A stretch of DNA of 64,000 nucleotides from Xestospongia bergquistia (GCA_963965975.1 OZ014412.1:7440708-7504707), one strand, 5' to 3'; shown: positions 23,117 through 35,884, counted from the first letter of the stretch. Numbers and translations: made by a program. The notes: generated from the letters alone by a model not told the origin.

Positions 23117-26100
23117 ATGATGTGGCCATTGTTTGCAGTGAGTATAGTGACTTGTATTGTTGGAAGTAAGTATGATTGTATTTGTGATCATCTCAAAGAT
23201 CTACTAAGTATATAATTGATTATTGTGTAAACTAACATTACTTGTTTAAAGATGTAATTTTAGTGTGTCTCTCCTTGGCAGGTCAAGGGACTCTTACATT
23301 CACAACTCATCCAGCTAGTCATGAAGTAATAGTGGGCGAATCTATAACATTAACATGTATTGTATCAGATCCTACTGCTGAGATCTATTGGCTATATGAG
23401 TATGTAGCTATTGAGTCTTCAAATACTGACTATACAATCAATGGTGGTAGTTTGACCATCAGTAATTTTACTATTTCAAAATCAGGACATTATCAGTGTG
23501 CTACCAGTAATGACAATAGAGTGACAGTCCTACTATCACATATTGCTTTATTAACTGCATTTAGTAAGTTGAGTTTTAATACACTTTCTCAAACGGTGGA
23601 AATTTAAATAGAATCATAATATGTAGATTTCTGTCATCAGAACACTTGTACTTCCATGTATTATACAAATATTGTACTAAAGACACTCTTCAGACATCAA
23701 ACCAATTAGATCTGATATTTGTACACTCCTTCATTGAAGCAATATAGTCTATATCATATTGTATATGATGTTTGTGTCTAGTAATGTAAAGCTTGAAATT
23801 CTAACATAAGACATGTGTTGCAATGTCAGCAAAGAGGCAGGCAAATATCAGTTATAGTTTTGGTTTATTCTTATAATTAAATAATGGTCATGAATGGTTG
23901 TTTTTCTTTCAATGTATAACAAAATTATATATCAGCTTTTTATAGTATAAAGGACATATACTAAAATTTTATCTGATGTAACATATTATGATATTCTTTG
24001 TTTAGCTCAACGTACCTACTCCATGGAACCTCAAGACTATACATCTTATCTAGTATTCACCACACTATCTGACAATACTATACAACCAGTTGGTCGTACT
24101 GCAGTACCATTTGAGTGTGAACTAGGAAAACCTTTTTATGCTACTGTTCGACCAATCATTACATGGGAAGTTCATTTCTCAAATGGTGAAATGACTGAAA
24201 TTGTCAATAGTCAGCCATTAGATGTCATATATGGGACACAATTCAACAATAAGGGTTATTTACAAATACATTTTCCAAATGTTACTCAACACAATTATAC
24301 CAAAGTAAGATGCATTTCTACAAATCCTTTAAGCCAACAAGAAAAGATCTATAGTAACTGGGCTAGAGTAATAATATTGGGTAAGTTTAAAGTAAACTGT
24401 TTATGTATATATATTTAATGAATAAAAATTGATTGGTTGATTTAACCAATATATCAATATACAGATTATATGTAGCAAATGTCTTTGATGTAAAAAGGAA
24501 ACATAAGTTTGTTTTGTTTATTTATAGCTTATTATGGAAAGAAATAATATTTTTATTTATTCTTAAGCTAAACAAGATGTTGGGTCACTTCAATGTATTT
24601 TGTAGGGATTCATCCAATCAAATGATGTCTATGAGTCAGTTAAATGATGACCTATTTGTTTTTAAAATATTATAATCCAAACTTTGATCATAATTATTAT
24701 TAATCTTTAATAAAATAAAATAAATAATTTTAAGGTTAATACGATGGCAGTTTTGATTGTATTACTTTTAAAATAAATAGATCATTTTAACTGATTCATA
24801 GACAATATTTGTTTGTATGCATCCTTACAAAATATGTTGAAGTAAATAAATCAATTCATCAATAACAGCCCTGGACCATTTAGCATCTTATTTGTCAAAT
24901 AAAATCATTTTCATTACATAGTATATATAAGTAGCAATCAAAACAGACTTATGTTTAGTTTTGTTACATTCAACCTGTACAACCATGTATTGGTTAAATC
25001 ATCCAATCAATTTGACTAGTTATATACATATAGTTAGTTCTCTTTGTTGAGGTAGACATAAGTCAGACTAATAAGAGTCTAATTACATTTTTTCACAGCT
25101 AGCATTAAACATCACATTAAAAACTTCATGAGTACAATTAAAATTAAAGATATTGGTCAAACTTTACTAGACAAAATTACAAAAGTTGATGGAGTGACCA
25201 CTATTCATCTTTACCAAAGATTTGGCCTTACTTTGTATGACTGATAACTACTACCATATAAATATATTAATACATTAAAGAATGTTTTGGATTTGTTAAT
25301 GAAAAAAATATGAAAAATTATTACTTTATTATGAACTTTATAATTGTCTGCTCTTGAATATTATTATTATCATTCTTTCTGAATTAGATGAGATATTTCC
25401 AGTGACACAAGCAACATTTTTATATGATGCCATTGTTCAGAAACCTCCACCAAATGTATGGGACGAGGGTCTAGGAACTGGAACAATCCTGCCATGTCTT
25501 AAAGATATTGGTAATTTTAGTGTGCTAACTCCTGGGTGAGTTAATTCTAAGATATTTATAATATTATGCTTTTAATTAGGTGGAGACTTGGATTTGTTAC
25601 ATTCTACAATGTTATTAATTTGAGACCAACAAGACCTGATGCTGCATTTATAGGATATACTAACATGTGGTTAAATCTAACTAACAATAATTTAGTGGGT
25701 GAAACTATAATTTGTCTTGTATTTAAACAGTCAGGAACTAGTGGGAGTACTACTAAAATTATACAACGTATGTCTTTTGTTACATATGCAGTTTAAATAT
25801 CTTTTGTTTTTTCAGGTCCAGCTCATGTTCTACCTCCATTTAAAGTTGACCAAGTAACTAAAGTGGCTTATACTGAAGCACCTATCACGTTGTCCTTTGT
25901 GGTAACTGGTGGTGGAAATATTGAGTCAGTTCAATGGTGGAATGATGGTGTCCTAGTTACTAGTAATGGAAGTTTAGTAAAGATGGTATTGTATTGACCA
26001 ATGGAGAGCGAATTCAGCGAGCTAATACCTCCCTACTAGTCATCTTCTCAATGAATGTCAATGATATTGGATATTATGAGTGTCATCCAGAAAATAGTAT

Positions 26101-26776
26101 ATATACTTTCAACTATTCAACAACTGAAGTTGGCATCAAAAGTGAGTCTATGCTAGGATAAATGGATAGGCAGATAGATAGATGAATGGACAAAGAGATA
26201 GATAGATGAATGGACAAACAGACAGATAAATGAATGGACAGGTAGATAGATGAATGGGCAGACAGATAGATAGATGAATGGATGAATGGGTAGGTAGATG
26301 GAAAAATGGATTGATAGTATTCATTCCAAGAAGACACTTTGTAGTTTCTGTTATGATAAATTAGAAGTTAGCTTTAATTTGAAAGACGTTTTAATTACTG
26401 CTTCACTTTTAAGAAACTGTAGAATTCATTAATTAAGAATTCCATAAGTTACTATATCATTGTAATAGCAAACCTGTGCAAGCTCCATTATATGTGAGCT
26501 GATGAATTTAGTGATGTGGTACTTGTGTTAGAATTAATTACAATTACTAATTACTCTACATATATTGTTGAGCTAAATGCTCTATACTTAGATTAGTAAT
26601 AAATCCATATAAAGTACTTGTCTTAACTTATTCATGCTAGTATACATATCTTGGTATAACACTTGTCCTTCTGTTTGTAGGAGTAATATCAACACAGACA
26701 TAATTTATTGTGATGGAATGTTATTATAGTGTGATTGTGATATGTCTAGAGTAATTTTTGAATTTGTAGTTATGTT

Positions 26777-26818
<42 letters not shown>

Positions 26819-27754
26819 AAACCTTTCTTAACATCTTTTCTCATTCAGTACCACTTCCTGTCAATGGATCAACTCGACAGACAATTTCCAGTCTAGTTCC
26901 TGTAGCTCCTAGTGGATATAATATTATTCCACCTAATCCTAAGATCATCTTAACTTCATCTGGAGATTTAATGACTATGATATTAAGTCCTTGTGACTCT
27001 GGAACCTACACTATTACATCTCCTGATTTCAATGGAACTATCATTATTGAACTGACAGTATTTGGTTAGTGAAAAGTAAACATCAACTACATTGCACTTT
27101 CACTTATGACTTTTTTAATGGTAGTTTCCTCTATGTTTCACATTTTCTAAGCGATGATTCAGATCCTGGTACTTTGAGATTTTATTTAATTCATCCATTT
27201 TTCAATCTTCCATAAATCATAATCATGTATTACATAATATTCTTAATATAATAGTTTGTTTATGTAAGTACATCAATTTGATAGTATTACTTTTGTTTAG
27301 ACTCTATAACTAATCACATGTCAATGAAAAATTCATCATGTGTTTATGTCTGTAGTACTAATACAATGTCTACAGGTAATTAAACAATCACAAATCAGTT
27401 TGTTTTATCAGTTTCTGTTATAGATTACCCATTAAGTAATGATGATTTTAACATATTGTTAGGTAAACATCATGTGAGTAATGTTTGTAACTCAATGACA
27501 ATCTTATTCTTATAGTTGCACTTCCATTTGTCACTGCTATATTATCATCAGTTATAACTGCTATTATTACATCAGTGATATGTTGGTTTTGCATAAGAAG
27601 GAAACTAGGCTCACCAAAAGAGACTACCTCTCATATCTATGACTTACCTAACATTCCAATATATGACACTCCTAATATTAATGTTGCTGATGTTAGCAAA
27701 ACAACAACACTGGAACTAAAAGATAATGTTGCTTATGGAGAAATAAGTCATTGA
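23117..27754 (+). CDS. Ig1: Ig-type single-pass receptor, shrunken copy, possibly a pseudogene
   Basis: Exons by comparison with Ig2: 23117-23165 (signal peptide MMWPLFAVSIVTCIVG), 23282-23563 (Ig), 24006-24380 (Ig-like), 25388-25535 plus 25580-25767 (Ig-like), 25816-about 26141 (fused, see below), 26849-27064 (Ig-like), 27301-27375 and 27424-27462 (stalk), 27516-27754 (TM and tail, stop TGA). Two deletions relative to Ig2: one of about 540 bp joins the front of one Ig exon to the back of the next near 25975, giving a frameshift and a TGA at 25995-25997; another of almost 5 kb removes the whole Ig pair array near 27085. Because flanking exons are phase 1, skipping the fused exon (25767 to 26849) would restore a frame with four Ig-like domains. 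The tail has YDLP, YDTP and VAYGEI. An AATAAA lies at 27804. Confidence 0.7.
26161..26310. repeat. Tetranucleotide-based minisatellite (Ig1 copy)
   Basis: Imperfect gata/gaat/gaca repeats (agatagatgaatggacaaac-like units) in the intron after the fused Ig exon. A shorter version of the same array lies at 43083-43205 in Ig2. Confidence 0.85.
26786..26815. repeat. CT microsatellite in the pyrimidine tract before an Ig exon (Ig1)
   Basis: An uninterrupted run of about 15 ct units, some 35 bp before the acceptor at 26848. The same tract, slightly longer, is at 43682-43714 in Ig2. Length variation here could affect splicing of the next exon. Confidence 0.85.
27090..27240 (+). pseudogene. Relic Ig and stalk fragments downstream of the Ig1 deletion
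   Basis: 27105-27190 matches 48970-49050 and, more distantly, the second exon of a gene A Ig domain (17060-17150; shared phrase gattcagatcctggtactttgaga). It has no open exon context. The next part corresponds to the region just before the first Ser/Thr stalk exon of Ig2 but has lost that exon's acceptor. Confidence 0.6.
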
Positions 27755-27959
27755 CTCATTATGTTGTATGTGACTTCTTTATTCTTACATTGAACATTTT
27801 AGTAATAAAAATTTGTTTAGTTATGCATACATTTATCATTGGTCTAATGAACAAGAAACATGTCTATAACATTGAGTTTTGTGTCTAAAATATATTATGT
27901 ATGTAGACTTTATTACCATATTAAATAGTTTAGCAGAAAAGTTTTCATTACAATGGCTT

Positions 27960-28165
27960 TTAAATGTGATCTTCAGCTTACACAAACAACTACATCACAA
28001 CTTCTCATGACATAGCTACTAATGAAAACAAAATTGCTCTTGAAGATGCACTAAATTTTATTATTGTGTCTTGTGTTGTCTATTACTTCCTCCAACTTCA
28101 GTGATTATACAGTTATTGTGTTGAGTTTAGCTAATAGATGATTTAGATGGTGAGTAAAGTTTTTG
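27960..28165 (+). pseudogene. Relic Calx-beta exon
   Basis: A degenerate copy of the second exon of the first Calx-beta domain (compare 10200-10402, 31260-31467 and 50160-50345): phrases acttctcatgaca, gctcttgaagatgcactaaatttta and ttgtgttgagttt-gctaa survive. The frame is destroyed by small indels. It is the only visible remnant here of a Calx-beta pseudogene that is longer after Ig2 (50160-51405). Confidence 0.75.
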
Positions 28166-28303
28166 AATAATATATATATTTTGTATTATATATATATATA
28201 TAAGTACTCGAGTTAAGTACAATATTAAGATCATACTGGACTGTACAGACTAAATGGTAAATAGTAAAAATATATTATAATACTGGGATATACTGATCAA
28301 AGG

Positions 28304-29663
28304 CAGGGGTGGAGACAGGTACTGAAAAGTGGGGGGGCCAAGTGCTTAGTGAAGAATCAGATAGATGTAAATGAAAATCTTATTTTAAAAAAATTCACTA
28401 AAAATTACCAAAGTATTTAACCCGTTCATCTGTTGCATGGATAAATTCTTGTGCAATGGATGCTAAGTCTAAATCATCCTTTAAATCTTTGTGGACATGC
28501 AGCAGGAAGCAATTGTTCAATGTTTTTTCAGTCATCTTAGAGCGTGTGTAAGTCTTATTCCTTTTATTTGTACTAAAAGACCTTGTCTTCGAACTTTTTG
28601 AGACTGTTGCAGTTGAGAATTCAACTGTGCTGCTATAGTTTGTCTTCCACAAGCCATCCATTTAGACAATGCTTCCATGTGAGCATGTGAACCTTCGTGC
28701 AATTTGAATTTTTCAATAGCCTTTTTCCAGTTCTGAAACCCAGTTTCAGTGAATGCCTTTTCACCCATTTTACTGAAAGTAAGCAGTTTGTGTTTTACAG
28801 CGAAACGGCAATAAAGGCAGAATGCTTTCCCAACTGTCACACAGATAGTAAGCCAACGAAACTGTTTATATACCATTGTGATTGAAACTTTCTCTTATCG
28901 GTTGCCAGTGTATCTAATGTGTGTTTATCATTAGGCTGAAATGGTTTTTCAAAACTGAATCAACACTCGGCTGTACATGTACTACTACTATCTTCTTTAC
29001 CTCCATCATGGATTATGGAATCACTGAATCCATGGCTCTCAGTATTTGGAGTCTCTTCATTGTCATTGGGAAGATTGTAGGCAGTGCTCACGTTAATGTC
29101 ATCCACCTGATCATGAAGTTCATCATCATGAAGATTGAGTTGCTGTTCACCACTCAGGTTTTGGATTTCGGATGCAGGAGAGCCATAGTTGTCTTCATTG
29201 TCCTCAGATCTTATCCTCTTGCCAGACCAGACAGAAAGCAAACTTTGTTGTCTTTGCCTTTTTACCATTATATCTCTCAGTCATTCTTTAACTTAGCCAG
29301 CTGCCTTTTAATAGCCACATGTGATAGCATAATGTATAGTGTAAATGGTTCATCCCATGAGATCACTTTGACCAATTATTAAATAATGTCATACCCTCTT
29401 AACAATTGTCACACTTTGCTTCTTTGAGCAATTAACTTTAGCATACCAAATTGTGAATGTCATTGATTCTTATACAGCTGGTTGATTGTAACGTTTGATT
29501 TATCAAATTATTTTTCACCCAGTTTGTTAGTGAGGAGTGGAATTCATCATGCATACTTTTATATCACACAGTCAAAAAACAAACAGTAAGGGGGCAGAGC
29601 CCCCCCACTTTCAAAAGTGGGGGGGCTCCAGCCCCCCCTGCCCCCCCTAGTTCTCCACCACTG
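28304..29663 (-). mobile_element. hAT-like DNA transposon, internally deleted, with terminal inverted repeats
   Basis: The left end begins CAGGGGTGGAG and the right end, on the other strand, CAGTGGTGGAG, so the ends are inverted; both are followed by G-runs containing an aaagtgggggggc block. The interior encodes transposase remnants on the minus strand. Flanking 8-mers (atcaaagg left, aaaggggt right) are only loosely alike, so a target-site duplication is not proven. The element is about 1.36 kb, too short for a full hAT transposase. It sits between the Ig1 gene and gene B and is absent from the matching place after Ig2, so it inserted after the block duplicated. Confidence 0.75.
28398..29268 (-). 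pseudogene. Broken hAT transposase N-terminus (TTF-type zinc finger)
   Basis: The ATG at 29268 opens a polar, acidic N-terminus (MVKRQRQQSLLSVW...) to a stop near 28960. A second frame, 28876-28532, carries the TTF-type zinc finger (FCLYCRFA ... ETGFQNWKKAIEKF-x-HEGSHAHMEA) typical of ZMYM1-like hAT proteins. A third, ending at 28398, gives CFLLHVHKDLKDD ... FIHATDERVKYFGNF. Frameshifts separate the three. The DUF4371 catalytic part and the dimerisation domain are missing, so it could not be active by itself. Confidence 0.75.
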
Positions 29664-30304
29664 AAAGGGGTGTAGGTTTTGAGGAAGCCTTGTCAAGATA
29701 CATGGCTACATAAACCTAATCTATTGTTGTTTATTCATTTGTTTAATATATTAGACTCTTAGTGCAGTAAAACATTTTGTCTAATAGCAATGTTACTAAT
29801 GACAAAATGCCAACATGATGTTATTGGAAATGTTTAAACATACACAGTTTTTTTGTCTTGGTAGGTGATCTATTAACTATATGATAGTCTATGGTATCAC
29901 AATTAGAAAGAGGAAAGCATTCATTTGGAAATTAAAGGCTAGCCTTACTGTCTGATAGACACTACTGACATTGATATTGGTGATGTTACTACAATTACAA
30001 TACAATATTGCTTATGAAGGAATATGTTGAATGATTCACATATTACTAAAAGAAATCATTGTTTATTGCTTATGGAAAACATTATTATTAAAGTCTAAAT
30101 ATAATATTATTCACTAGTCTAATGCTATTAGTGTTTGTAAATACATAATTCAACTTGATTTATTAAGTGTCTGATCTTTTCTATATAATGTTTATTGTTA
30201 TTAAATATATATTTATATGTAACTATTATCAATAAAATAATAGTAAACACAAGTTAGTCCATTAACAATGTAACCAATGACAAAGAAGTCAACAAGAAGT
30301 TTAG
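29664..30304. repeat. Non-coding segment shared with 51440-51975
   Basis: From about 29790 to the gene B 5' flank this sequence is nearly identical to 51480-51975 after Ig2 (phrases atgccaacatgatgttattggaaatg and tatcacaattagaaagaggaaag in both). It holds a small tail-like relic (gacattgatatt-gtgatgttactacaa-tacaatatt-cttatgaagg) resembling the ADVSKTTT...NVAYGE part of the receptor tail, with stops. No gene. Confidence 0.6.
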
Positions 30305-30483
30305 TACTAAAATACCTGCTTTGTTAGTTTTGCTGAGTGACCCATTAACTAGATAAATAGTCTAGTGTTAAAACAGCAGTACAATCAGACAATAGAATAA
30401 CAATTTGGAAGCATCAGATTCACTATTTGGACTGAACTGCTTTAAGAAGAGAACTTGCTAAAGGCTACTACCGTCTTGTTAAG
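30305..30483 (+). promoter_or_regulatory. Conserved 5' flank of gene B
   Basis: Shares the agtacaatcagacaat and ggactgaactgctttaagaagagaac blocks with the gene A flank and with the three stuttered copies at 51990-52975. It lies immediately before the ATG at 30484. Confidence 0.5.
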
Positions 30484-33400
30484 ATGACTAATAGAGCAAC
30501 TTTCTTATTGTTCATTCTCTTGCCTACAACAGGTATGCAGGCCCCATTTAATATTATTATATATATATATAAGATTGTTATATTAACTTTTACTTTACCA
30601 GTACTAGCCCAGCAAATTGCAACATTCAATGAAGATGATATGGTACAATGTTTCAATGATGTTACATCATGTAATGTTAACAGTAATGTAATGATGATAA
30701 CTGCTGGACAATGTTGTAATACAACTGGAGGATCTTCTAGACATGTGAGAGTTGTTTCTGGTAATCAAACTTTTTGTAGCAGTTGTTTTGGTGAGTTTAT
30801 TATTATAATAAATATAAACTATGTCAAAAGAATCAATTTACTGAAATAATTTAGTTATAATATGTATAGTAATACTTAAATTTAATTAAAGCAAAAACGT
30901 AATATTTCCATAGAATAATAAAGTGCAAGTAATACTAGACAATATTGTAATATTAGACAATTTAAATCAAAAACTTTCAAGTTTTGTTTGTTTCATTTTG
31001 TCAATACATATTATTAATCAGTAAATAAATCATTAATATTCTATATTGTGTAGTTGTTACATTCAGTCAGGGATCATATTTCTTTGGACCTGATAGCAAA
31101 GGAAAAACTGTTCCTTTTCCAATAACTGTTTCAGATTTTTCTGGTACTGGTAACTATAATGTTAGACTCAGGGTTAAGAATAACCCAGACCCATTACCAA
31201 GTGAGTTCTTGTTGCAGTAAAATGTTATGGTTGACCCTGTAGATGGTGGACGTTTTATCAGTAGATTTTCTAATAATATTGTTCAGTATACCCCAACAAC
31301 TACATCACACAACTTCTCTATGACATTAGTTACTAGTGGAAACCAGGTTGCTCTTGAAGATGCACTAAATTTTACTCTTGTGCTATCTGTTATTTCCTCC
31401 ACCTTCACCAGTGGTTTTGCAGTTATTGTATTGAGTTCAGTTAATATTATAATAGATGATTTAGATGGTGAGTAAATCAGATAGTTAGGTGTTGTTGTAT
31501 ATATAACAATATTGATTATAGTCCTGAATAATAGAACCTTACTTAAATTTTTTTTCTCCCTTAATCAGAATTTTTAAGCAATACTAATGTTGTTATTTCT
31601 TTTATTAGTTATCAGGATAAGATTGGATGAAGAACAACTTAATGAAGCTCAAGAATCTTCTGGACGTGTACCTGTTGTAATTAATCGTGATACTATTTCA
31701 TTTGTTACAACATTTAATGTGACCATAACTACAAGTGAGTGTAGTGGAGCAACATTATCTCCAGATCAATCAATAGCAACACCTAATATTGGTATGATAA
31801 TAATATTATGAATCAGTGATAATTTTAGCTGTTACTAAATTATATTGATGGTCAGACAGTTACAAAGACATTTGTAGCCTTTAGTACAGATACTGAAAGA
31901 ATATTTGAATTTACAATCATGGATGATAAAACTGTTGAATTGGATGAACTCTTTGATCTTGTTATAACTGTTAGTGATCCTAGAATAATTATAGAAAAAA
32001 GCGATTGTTATGCTGTAATCTCTGATGATGAAAGTATGGGTATATATTATAATGTGCGTATACTATATCTTGTTACTCTATAGAATTCAGTATTGGTTTT
32101 AACCAAACAGAGTACACAATATATGAAGGTGAAAATATAACATTGACTGTGATAGAGTATCAAGGATTCACTGGTGGTTTAGCACATGGTGGAGTGCCTG
32201 AAACTCGTCTACCTGGATCTTTCCTATTATTTTATGATATAGACAGCTCAGCTGATGAAAGTTAGTATCATTTATAGAAAAAATATTATCTCATATTATC
32301 ACTATAGATGTTGACTTTATAATCAACAAAACCCTTCCTCGATTCACATACTCTCCTAATAACACTATTAACAGTATTTCTGTACCATTACATAGTCTTA
32401 ACGATAGTGTTCTTGAGAGATCTGAAATAGCTGTCTTAGAAATAAGACTTGATGTAACTGGTCATTTTATTCAGATTCACAATAGCATTGTTCAACGTGC
32501 AATTATCACTATTTTGGATTGTACTGGTAAAATTTGCATTACATAATGAAATTAACATAATATTGTATGGTAATATTAAGATATATGATAGTGCTGTAAA
32601 ACTTCTCATTATTGAGAGTATTGCTAAAAAGTTAAATGTTAACATACAGAAAATTCCTATTACACACAGTATTTGCAAATTGTCTAAAGTACAGAATACT
32701 CCATATTTTGTGTAACAAACACTTTTTGTTGTCCATAATAAAAAAAATACTTCTCATAATTGAAAGTGGAGTGCATGATTGTAGTAAAATAGCATTAACT
32801 CCATTGAGCATATCCAAGTAGCAAATGTTTACTTCTAATTAAAGGACATGTCCTCAACCAGGACGACTTTAGCCTGATTCCAATGAACTCAACAAAAAGA
32901 GTATTGTTCCACTGTATATAAGTACATGCATATTTATGTATGCATCCACATGTGGATCAAGAGAATTAGAAGCAAGTAAAAATCAAATTCAGAATCATAG
33001 CTCTAGAAAGCAAGTGATAGTATAATGTATTAACATGATTCCATCTTTCTATATATATATATAGTGGCCACAGTGAAGTTGTCTGCTAGTAAGTATAATA
33101 CATCAGAGTCAGTTGGAGGAGTACAGGTGTGTGCAGACTTAATTAATGCAACTCTGCAATCTGGTCAAAGTTTGCAAGTAAATTTTGTTCTTAATAATGG
33201 ATCAGCATTGCAAAATCGTAAGAGTTGGACAACACTATTTTTTATTGAGACACTCTTTTTTGTAGAGGATTATTCTTATTTACCTTTTCTACCTACCTAT
33301 TTTAATTTTATTGGACCCAATACACAAGTATGTATTACTATCACAATTGTGGATGACAACATCAGAGAACATTTACTTGAATTCTTCAATATAACATTAC

Positions 33401-35884
33401 TAACTTATGATCCAATTACAAGTCCTACTCCAGGTTATACAGGACTAACTGTAGATACAACACCTTCAAGTATTTGTATAGAAGATGATGGTAAGTTGAT
33501 TTGATCAATCTGTCAGTCACATTTTAATACTTGAGCAGAAGTTAATACTTGAGCAGAAGCTGAGGTTATATTTGAGCGATCATATGTCACATTCTCTGAA
33601 GCTGATGGTAAACAATATATTTATATTATACTAGATGGAAGACAATTATCAAACAATAAAGTTGTGGAAGTTTTTGATATTAAAACAAGTAATCACTTGC
33701 TAGAAGTCAATATAATAATGTTCAGAGACCTTGATAAGTTTCCTTTCTTTTTCAGATCAAACATTTGGAACATTTACAATTGTTAGTGGTACATCTCCTC
33801 AAAGACAAGCTGTTGTTTTTCCTGTTGTCAACAATAAAATAGCTCTGGAATTGGATAAATTGACACGACTTGGTTTAAAAAATTACAGTATACTTCCAGT
33901 AGATAATCCATTCACTATGAATGTAACAGTTGTGGATGATGATGGTAAATGAAAAATAGATATTAGAGCTTTGTAAAATAAATTTATTTACTTCAATTTA
34001 TAATTAAACTTACAATTCTATTGTATTTCTCTTTAGTTGTTACTGTGAACTTTAGTCAGTCCCTATATTCTTACGGTGAAGATCATGGTGTAGTATCAGA
34101 TATTAATGTTGTATTATCTAATGAAATTGTTCGTGATTTAACTGTAACTGTATCTGGAGGTGATAAATGTTTAATATTGTGACTATAATGTAATGTTACC
34201 TTAGGACCTGGTAGTCAACTTTTAATGGTTGAAATATCTGGTGTTAATATAAGTCAAATTGTGACATTTACAGCTCATGGAATACAATCTCAAAGACTAC
34301 CTAGTTTTACTATCATCAATGATACTGTTGCGCTGGAGACCATAGAACAATACAATCTTTCTTTTAGTAACCCTTCCATAACTAATGGTGTCACACTAGG
34401 TCCAGATACAACAATACAAATTACAGATGATGATGGTAATGACTATAACAATACCAGTATATACTGTGGAGCAGTACACATTGAATTTAATACATGTTTT
34501 TATTGAAGAGAACTTGTTCTATATACGTTCTTATAGTACAACTTAAGTCATTAGCATAGTTTAAATCATTCTGAACATATGTGTATCCTATCATCATTGT
34601 CATTATTATAATTATATTTTTTAGTTATTACTGTCAATTTTGGTCTAAGTCTGTATTCCTACAGTGAGAATCATGGAGTAGTATCAGATATTACTATTAT
34701 ATTAAGTACTGTAATAGCTCAAAGTCTTACTGTCACTGTATCTGGAGGTAATGATAAATATACTATAACTGTTTAATATCTTGTTACTTTAGGACCTGGT
34801 ACACAATCTTCAACTGTTGAAATATCTGGTGTTAATGTGAATGAAGCTATCAAATTTACAGCACTTGGAGCACAGTCTCAAAAACTACCTAATTTTTTTA
34901 TCACCAATGATACTGTTGCCTTTGAGACTATTGAACAGTATAATCTTTCTTTTAACAATCCATCTCTAACCAATGGTATTATACTAGGTCCTGGTACAAT
35001 AATAAGAATTATAGATGATGATGGTAAGAAATTATATCTTATTTCAAATACAGAATAATTTTTTTTTAATTTCAATTCATATATATCTATCATCCTTCAA
35101 CTAATCCATTCACAATTATGTGTTCCATAAAATTCTTCCAAAGAATTTAATAATGTCTCAACAACAGGATCATTAATCACATCTACAGGTATTATATAGT
35201 ATAGTTCAATATAACTTGTAGGTAGTTACCTTTTGCAAAGACTCTACTGCTATATTTTTTGTAAAGACTCTGCTGTCATTACACCAACAAGACCACCACT
35301 ATTATCAGCTAATGCTAATGTGACTAGTACAATGCCTACAGGTAATATTTTGTTTATGTAAGTATATACATTTGACAATATTAGTTTTTTTTGTGACTAA
35401 AATATATTAAACTTGACAATATTATTTCTTAATTTTTAGACTCTAAAACTATGTCAATGAAAATTTCATCATGTCTTTACGTCACTAGTATTAATACAAT
35501 TTGTACAGGTAGCTAAACAATCACAAATCAGTTTGTTTTATTAGTTTCTGTTATAGATTACCCATTAAGTAATGATGATACTAACATATTATTAGGTAAA
35601 CATCATGTGAGTAATGTTTGTAACTCAATGACAATCTTATTCTTATAGTTGCACTTCCAGTAGTCACTGCTATATTATCATCAGTTATAACTGCTATTAT
35701 TACATCAGTGATATGTTGGATTAGCATAAGAAGGAAGCTAGGCTCACCAAAAGAGACTACCTCTCATATCTATGATGTTCCTAACTTTCCAATATATGAC
35801 ACTACTGATATTAATACTGCTGATGTTAGCAAAACAACAACACTGGAACTAAAAGAAAATGTTTCTTATGGAATAAGTCTCTAA
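30484..35884 (+). CDS. Gene B: Calx-beta single-pass receptor with tyrosine tail (about 1,085 aa if all exons are used)
   Basis: Exons: 30484-30532, 30602-30790, 31054-31200, 31243-31467, 31609-31791, (31839-32039), 32084-32260, 32308-32526, 33065-33217, 33266-33490, 33560-33688, 33756-33944, 34037-34159, 34205-34435, 34625-34747, 34793-35023, 35144-35188, 35267-35341, 35440-35508, 35557-35595, 35649-35884. Order: signal peptide, Cys-rich module, seven Calx-beta domains, Ser/Thr stalk (four short exons), one TM helix, tail. The ectodomain is the gene A type; the last five exons are the Ig-receptor type, so the gene is a chimera. The bracketed exon has lost its acceptor (tactaa instead of tactag); it is phase 1-1, so skipping keeps the frame but halves Calx-beta 2 and leaves about 1,018 aa. 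The tail reads IYDVP, IYDTT and ends NVSYGISL. Confidence 0.82.
32700..32900. repeat. Intronic repeat (gene B copy)
   Basis: Single copy of the element that occurs twice in gene A, in the same intron. It includes a near-palindrome around aaaggacatgtcctcaacc. Confidence 0.55.
35144..35884 (+). CDS. Gene B stalk, transmembrane helix and tail exons
   Basis: Stalk exons encode EFNNVSTTGSLITST (35144-35188), a Thr/Pro/Asn-rich 25-mer (35267-35341), a 23-mer with one Cys (35440-35508) and DYPLSNDDTNILL (35557-35595). The final exon (35649-35884) encodes a helix of about 21 residues from VVTAIL to SVICW, a basic stop-transfer IRRKLG, then the tail: HIYDVPNFPIYDTTDIN, SKTTTLELK, VSYGISL. Compared with the Ig1 and Ig2 tails, the second YDxP has become YDTT and a codon (Glu) is lost after YG, so the VxYxxI motif is gone. 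Gene C shares both changes, so they predate the block duplication. Confidence 0.85.

Noticed and set aside
26113-26337. Minus-strand ORF with SLSIHLSICLS-type repeats (also 43035-43235)
   Set aside because: Translation of the tetranucleotide minisatellite; not a gene.
28921-29382. 153-codon plus-strand ORF
   Set aside because: It runs antisense to the hAT transposase remnant on the minus strand, which carries the recognisable TTF zinc finger.
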